Shown here: piece by piece, positions 5,851 to 6,336 of the stretch
Layout: every line of letters begins with the position of its first letter
How positions within the stretch are numbered: position 1 is the first letter of the stretch
From: Spirochaetia bacterium
GTDB lineage: Bacteria; Spirochaetota; Spirochaetia; PWKH01
Reading direction: 5' to 3'
Length of the DNA: 6,336 nt
Assembly: GCA_021736505.1 (NCBI GenBank)
Contig: JAIPFU010000100.1
Location: forward strand, 1-6,336
The notes under the pieces: generated by a model
Told to the model about the DNA's origin: nothing
What the model saw: the letters and a program-made list of their open reading frames with translations, nothing else
The model's database searches: none
Program-made: the position numbers and the translations under genes

Positions 5851-6336
5851 ACGAATAATCATTTTGAGGGTGCCGAGGATTTTTATATCCTGAGTGTAAA
5901 TTGGCGGATATGCCTCATTTTCTGCCTGCAGACGGATACGGTTATTCTCTCGAAAAAAGCGCTTCAGGGTAACCGCCTCTTCCTGTATCCGGGCTACGAC
6001 AATATTTCCGTTTTCCACTTCATGCTGCTGTTTTATTACGGCTATATCACCGTCGTGAATACCGGCATTGATCATACTGTCGCCTTTAATACGCAGAGCA
6101 AAAAATGCTTTTCCGGTATCCAGCATGTCATAGGGGAGGGAAATCATCCGTTCCAGATTTTCCTCAGCCAGCAGCGGCAGTCCGGCGGCAACATTTCCCA
6201 GCAGCGGAATCTGCATTCCTGTCTGCTCGGTGGTAAATGCTTCATCAATAATTTCTATCGATCGAGAACGGTTTGAGCCGCTCTTGATGATTCCCTTCTT
6301 TTTGAGGGCATTTACATGATCGAAAGCCGCCTTTAC
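5839..6336 (-). CDS. lexA: LexA SOS repressor, N-terminus cut by window edge
   Basis: LexA represses DNA-damage genes and cleaves itself when stimulated by RecA filaments. The frame is open from the window edge, so the true start lies outside; the ATG at 6216 is internal. The visible part opens with the end of the winged-helix DNA-binding domain: recognition helix VKAAFDHVNALKKKG, then the wing SNRSRSIEI. The linker and S24 peptidase domain follow. The cleavage site Ala-Gly lies in NVAAGLPLL (codons 6186-6181). The catalytic Ser is in KGDSMINAG (codon 6078-6076) and the catalytic Lys in VTLKRFF (codon 5964-5962). All parts for self-cleavage are present. The TAG stop is in the same frame as the holA start, with no other stop between. 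Its promoter and operator are beyond the window. Confidence 0.95.
   Translation of the reverse strand, partial: VKAAFDHVNALKKKGIIKSGSNRSRSIEIIDEAFTTEQTGMQIPLLGNVAAGLPLLAEENLERMISLPYDMLDTGKAFFALRIKGDSMINAGIHDGDIAVIKQQHEVENGNIVVARIQEEAVTLKRFFRENNRIRLQAENEAYPPIYTQDIKILGTLKMIIRNYA

Noticed and set aside
5839..6216. A short stand-alone LexA-like peptidase starting at the ATG at 6216
   Set aside because: The same frame continues upstream to the window edge and encodes the winged-helix end of LexA, so this ATG is internal to a full-length gene.

Overview
The window is a compact bacterial stretch whose complete or recognisable genes mostly concern DNA repair and replication. It looks like a chromosomal segment of moderate GC, plausibly from a spirochaete. 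That assignment is an impression from the style of the LexA, UvrC and HolA proteins and was not tested by any search.

Layout, left to right. (1) Positions 1-864, minus strand: a DMT-type membrane transporter of the YdcZ/DUF606 family, cut off at its C-terminus by the window edge. Its first hydrophilic loop is abnormally long. (2) Positions 861-2156, minus strand: a spore-photoproduct-lyase-like radical SAM protein. It is the first gene of an operon with the transporter, through an ATGA start/stop overlap. It appears to lack the hydrogen-donor cysteine of true SplB. (3) Positions 2157-2381: a divergent intergenic region. It carries back-to-back candidate promoters around a short dyad, then a possible 39-residue leader ORF with a strong Shine-Dalgarno sequence and four tandem 18-bp units. 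(4) Positions 2382-4511, plus strand: uvrC, the nucleotide-excision repair endonuclease, with all catalytic residues present and two large low-complexity insertions. (5) Positions 4512-4635: a short convergent gap holding decayed tandem repeats. (6) Positions 4636-5811, minus strand: holA, the clamp-loader delta subunit. (7) Positions 5839-6336, minus strand: lexA, the SOS repressor, lacking its N-terminal end at the window edge. It lies 27 bases upstream of holA and is probably co-transcribed with it.

Functionally, LexA (damage-response repressor), HolA (clamp loading), UvrC (dual incision) and an SPL-like radical SAM enzyme (possible lesion chemistry) form a plausible genome-maintenance neighbourhood. 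The transporter has no obvious link beyond operon position.

The most unusual signal is a theme rather than a new machine. Short tandem duplications with periods of about 16-19 bp occur at nearly every gene junction. Hydrophilic, Asp/Ala/Ser/Lys-rich insertions interrupt inter-domain linkers or loops in UvrC (two), HolA and the transporter. Two separate arrays, the leader ORF and the UvrC linker, encode the same hexapeptide consensus Asp-Asp-Ala-x-Ala-(Met/Val). A third array in UvrC encodes Asp-Asp-Ala-Ser-Gly-x. I see no CRISPR array, tRNA, rRNA, insertion sequence or convincing Rho-independent terminator.
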